A DNA stretch of 64,000 bases from Anaerolineae bacterium (GTDB taxonomy: Bacteria; Chloroflexota; Anaerolineae; 4572-78; J111), in contig JAFGDY010000248.1 of the NCBI GenBank assembly GCA_016931895.1, forward strand, positions 1 through 64,000. The letters run 5' to 3'. Below, piece by piece: positions 61,421-64,000 of the stretch. The position numbers were made by a program, and so were the translations under genes. Position 1 is the stretch's first letter; the number at the start of each line of letters is the position of its first letter. The notes under the pieces are model-generated. The model worked only from the letters and a program-made list of their open reading frames with translations, was not told where the DNA came from and searched no databases.

Positions 61421-62470
61421 TTAACCCGTCAAAATTGCCCGCACTTCAGCCTCGGTTACATCGTTAAAAATATCCACCTGGCCAATGGCCCGGGGTAAAA
61501 TGAAACGCACGGTGTTGCCCTGGCGTTTTTTGTCGGTGAACATCACGGCCCACACGTCGGCAAAAGCGTAAGGGGGGGGCTGGAACGGCAAATGCAATTG
61601 CTCCAACAAACTGATGATGCGCTCGGTGGTAGCGCCGGAACAGTAACCCAACCGGGTGGCCAGCCGGGCCGCGCAGGCCAGGCCAATGGAGACCGCCAGG
61701 CCGTGGCGCAATTCAAAATTAGACAACAACTCAAAGGCATGGGCAAAAGTATGGCCCAAATTCAGCACCGCCCGCCGGCCCTGCTCAAAAGGATCCTCCT
61801 GCACCACGCGCACCTTCACCCGAACCGCTTCGTCCAGCAGGCGGATCATATCGTAATCACCTTCTTCCAGCATGGCAAACAATTCCGGTCCGTCAATAAT
61901 CCCATGCTTCACCACTTCGCCCAGCCCGGCCCGAAATTCCACCTCCGGCAGAGTGGACAGCACATTGGGGTCCATTATTACCATTTCCGGCTGTTTGAAC
62001 GCGCCCACCAGGTTTTTGCCCTGGGGCAGATCCACCCCGGTTTTGCCGCCCACGCTGGCGTCTACCATGGCCAACAGAGTGGTTGGAATTTGCACAAACG
62101 GCACGCCGCGCAAAAAAGTAGCCGCCGCAAAACCGGCCAGGTCGCCAACCACGCCGCCGCCCAGGGCAATAACCGGGCTGCGCCGGTCAAGCTTGGCGGC
62201 CACCAATTGGGGATACAGCCCGGCAACGGTCGCCAACGTTTTGAATTGTTCCCCGTCCGGGATGTCAAAGCGGGTTGGGGCAAAACCGGCCTCGCGCAAA
62301 CCGGCCAGCAACGGTTCCGCGTGCAGCGGGCCAACGGTTTCATTGCTGATCACGGCGCAGCGGCCCCGGTAACCCAACTGGGCCAAATATTGGCCGGTTT
62401 TGGCCAGCCCCCCCCTATCCAGGTAAATGGGATAACTGCCGGCGGGATGAGAAACGTTGATAATGCTCAT
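61421..62470 (-). CDS. aroB: 3-dehydroquinate synthase
   Basis: 349 residues, AAGGAG before the ATG. Second shikimate-pathway step: DAHP to dehydroquinate with NAD and Zn. The NAD/metal patterns IALGGGVVGDLAGFAAATFLRGVPFVQIPTTLLAMVDASVGGKTGVD, GLGEVVKHGIID and LNLGHTFAHAFE are intact. Followed by the Nudix gene; aroK lies upstream on the same strand but 324 bases away. Confidence 0.96.
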   Translation of the reverse strand: MSIINVSHPAGSYPIYLDRGGLAKTGQYLAQLGYRGRCAVISNETVGPLHAEPLLAGLREAGFAPTRFDIPDGEQFKTLATVAGLYPQLVAAKLDRRSPVIALGGGVVGDLAGFAAATFLRGVPFVQIPTTLLAMVDASVGGKTGVDLPQGKNLVGAFKQPEMVIMDPNVLSTLPEVEFRAGLGEVVKHGIIDGPELFAMLEEGDYDMIRLLDEAVRVKVRVVQEDPFEQGRRAVLNLGHTFAHAFELLSNFELRHGLAVSIGLACAARLATRLGYCSGATTERIISLLEQLHLPFQPPPYAFADVWAVMFTDKKRQGNTVRFILPRAIGQVDIFNDVTEAEVRAILTG

Positions 62471-62558
62471 TGAATGCTCCTTGAATTGCTAACTTGACAG
62501 CCTATTGTGGAACGCATGTAACCGTGGGGGGATTCACCTGGACGGGATTTCCGGCGAT

Positions 62559-62690
62559 CATGTCATTTCGAGTGGAGCGTAGGAAGCGTAGCGGCTGTAG
62601 CGGAACGAGAAATCCCCTTAAAATGTTCGGTTTGAGCAGAGTCTGGGGAGATTTCTCGTCACTTCGTTCCTCGAAATAACATGTCGCAAA
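62559..62690. repeat. Dispersed inverted-repeat element
   Basis: TGTCATTTCGAG near 62561 and CTCGAAATAACATG near 62673-62686 are inverted ends, with AACGAGAAATCCCC and GGGGAGATTTCTCGT as inner arms. It is a variant of the TCATTTCGA-type repeats at 2216-2390. It fills most of the 324-base gap between aroB and aroK; nothing else is seen there. Confidence 0.65.
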
Positions 62691-62794
62691 GAGCCTCCCC
62701 CAACCTCTACATACACCCCCTATTATGGTATCTTCTCAAAATTTCAGGGCTAACGCCTGTCGAAGACCGTAGATTTCGACAAGCTCAACCAACA

Positions 62795-63343
62795 TTATGC
62801 CGCAAATATCTGGCGGGCCAACGCGCAAATTTGCTGAGCGTTTTCTTTGGCTGAAAAGCCGGTAACATCCAGATGATGGGCGATGCGGCTATAGGCAGGG
62901 CTACGTTGTTCTAGGAGCGCGGCCAAGCGGGCAAAACGCGCCTGGTCGCGGGCGGCCAGCATGGGCCTATCCTGGCTCTGGCCGATGCGCTGCCAGAGCA
63001 CGGCGGAATTGCAATCCAAACAAACCACCAGCCCGCTCTGCTCCATCACCCGCAAATTCTCTGCCGATACCAACGTGCCGCCGCCGGTAGCAATCACCAA
63101 ACCCTGTTGCGCAGCCAGCTCCCGGCACAGGTTGGCTTCCAACTGCCGGAAATAAGCTTCTCCCTCATCGGCAAAAATTTGATTGATCGTCCGGCCTTCT
63201 CGCTCTTCAATGAGGTGGTCCATGTCCACAAAGTCACGCCCCAGTTCAGCCGCCACCAGGCGGCCAATGGTGGATTTGCCCACTCCCATAAAGCCGGTCA
63301 GGATGATATTGGGCAGCTCTTTTTCTGGTTTTCGGGTCATCAT
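62795..63343 (-). CDS. aroK: Shikimate kinase
   Basis: 182 residues, ATGATG start overlapping the tyrS stop by 4 bases. It phosphorylates shikimate with ATP. P-loop GFMGVGKSTIG, DMDHLIEEREGRTINQIFADEGEAYFRQLE with the shikimate-binding DxD and Arg, IATGGGTL, and the lid RPMLAARDQARFARLAALLEQRSPAYSRIAH. It is co-transcribed with tyrS. Confidence 0.95.
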   Translation of the reverse strand: MMTRKPEKELPNIILTGFMGVGKSTIGRLVAAELGRDFVDMDHLIEEREGRTINQIFADEGEAYFRQLEANLCRELAAQQGLVIATGGGTLVSAENLRVMEQSGLVVCLDCNSAVLWQRIGQSQDRPMLAARDQARFARLAALLEQRSPAYSRIAHHLDVTGFSAKENAQQICALARQIFAA

Positions 63344-64000
63344 TTCAAACGCAAAAATTTTCGCTTCCCCACCTGGATAATCGTTCCGATCCCAGGCTCC
63401 ACCACCCTTTCGATGCTCTCTACCCGTTGCCCGTCAACCCGAACCCCGCCTTGCTGAATTAAACGGCGGGCTTCGCTTTTGCTGGAGGCCAGGCCGGCCT
63501 GGGTCAGTAGGTCCACAATGTTGGTGGGATGGGCCAGCCCAAAATCAGGCATCTCTTCCGGCAGTTGTCGCTCTTGAAAAACGCGCACAAAATGTTCTTC
63601 CGCTTCCGCCGCCGCTTTGTTGCCGTGGAAAATGGCCACAATCTCCCGGGCCAGTTCCATCTTTACGTTCCGGGGATGCCGGGAGCCATTCGCCAGAGCA
63701 GCCTCCACCTGGGCCACCTGCGCCGGGGAATAGCGGGTGGCCAATTTGAAATAAATGGGCATAGCAAAATCCGGGAGACTCATCACTTTGCCGTACATAT
63801 CCTCCGGGGAAGCCAAAATAGGAATATGATTGCCCAGGCTTTTAGACATTTTGACCACCCCGTCCGTGCCGGGCAGCAGACCCATGATAATCGCCACTTG
63901 CGGCTTCTGCCCCATGGCCGTTTGCAATTTGCGCCCCGCCGCCAGGATATTAAAAAGCTGGTCGGCGCCGCCCACTTGCACATCGGTTTGCTGGGCCACC
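63340..64000 (-). CDS. tyrS: Tyrosyl-tRNA synthetase, C-terminal part (cut by window end)
   Basis: The C-terminal 220 residues are visible and the gene continues past 64000. DVQVGGADQLFNILAGR-like tyrosine/ATP-site text, the KMSKS loop (GVVKMSKSLGNHI), and an RNA-binding S4 domain (SKSEARRLIQQGGVRVDGQRV) identify it. It charges tRNA-Tyr. The stop overlaps the aroK start by 4 bases. Confidence 0.95.
   Translation of the reverse strand, partial: VAQQTDVQVGGADQLFNILAAGRKLQTAMGQKPQVAIIMGLLPGTDGVVKMSKSLGNHIPILASPEDMYGKVMSLPDFAMPIYFKLATRYSPAQVAQVEAALANGSRHPRNVKMELAREIVAIFHGNKAAAEAEEHFVRVFQERQLPEEMPDFGLAHPTNIVDLLTQAGLASSKSEARRLIQQGGVRVDGQRVESIERVVEPGIGTIIQVGKRKFLRLK

Noticed and set aside
1-64000. 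Prophage, integrative element or toxin-antitoxin island
   Set aside because: No integrase, phage structural gene, relaxase or recognisable toxin-antitoxin pair was found; nearly all genes are housekeeping, envelope or signalling.

Overview
The window looks like chromosomal DNA of a free-living, moderately GC-rich bacterium of the phylum Chloroflexota, probably Anaerolineae-like. This is inferred from the mix of genes and from gene style, not from a marker tree: a single-domain KaiC-like signalling cluster, PASTA-type Ser/Thr kinase, trpG-trpD fusion behind a T-box, a Gram-positive type LexA box, many TTG/GTG starts with strong Shine-Dalgarno sites, and exported proteins ending in a hydrophobic anchor plus basic tail. 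No tRNA, rRNA, CRISPR array, transposase or prophage gene was recognised. Coding density is high, and the gaps hold terminators, palindromic repeats and small inverted-repeat elements.

Layout. 0.3-9.5 kb: an exported SGNH-like/CBM-like protein, then a minus-strand catabolic run (GH42 beta-galactosidase, MFS carrier, M20 peptidase) and an anchored 5'-nucleotidase. 9.1-11.2 kb: a soluble FtsK-type translocase and a small membrane protein behind a promoter whose spacer is a LexA box, next to rpsT. 11.5-16.4 kb: HAMP-type nucleotide cyclase, B12/radical SAM protein, hpt, rph. 16.5-19.8 kb: STAS protein, an SPFH-HTH fusion / helical protein / YccF operon, and a ferredoxin. 19.9-27.2 kb: PIG-L deacetylase, PASTA kinase, FtsH, thioesterase and HAD pair, a possible non-coding RNA, and an MBL hydrolase. 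27.2-33.8 kb: PstS-like lipoprotein, UppP, a VWA lipoprotein, D-amino-acid aminotransferase with deoxynucleoside kinase, and an anchored surface protein. 33.8-42.7 kb: Mut7-C RNase, zinc-ribbon protein, MBL hydrolase, MltG, LysM/M23-like lipoprotein, DUF362 protein, and rsfS with two small anchored proteins. 42.8-49.6 kb: Amt-like membrane protein, adenosine deaminase, and a wHTH / KaiC-like / two membrane proteins / GAF histidine kinase operon. 49.8-55.5 kb: secA and two glycosyltransferases. 55.6-60.8 kb: Trp T-box, trpE, trpGD, trpC, methyltransferase-like gene. 60.8-64 kb: Nudix, aroB, aroK and the 3' part of tyrS.

How they work together. The right end is aromatic amino-acid metabolism: aroB and aroK feed chorismate, trpE-GD-C use it under tRNA-Trp control, and tyrS charges the sister product. 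Nucleotide salvage recurs (hpt, adenosine deaminase, deoxynucleoside kinase, 5'-nucleotidase, HAD nucleotidase). Envelope functions (UppP, MltG, M23-like, SecA, FtsH, PASTA kinase) form a second theme. The three best candidates for undescribed biology are the LexA-controlled translocase/membrane-protein pair, the SPFH-HTH/YccF operon with 17-bp operator-like repeats, and the wHTH/KaiC/membrane/histidine-kinase operon.
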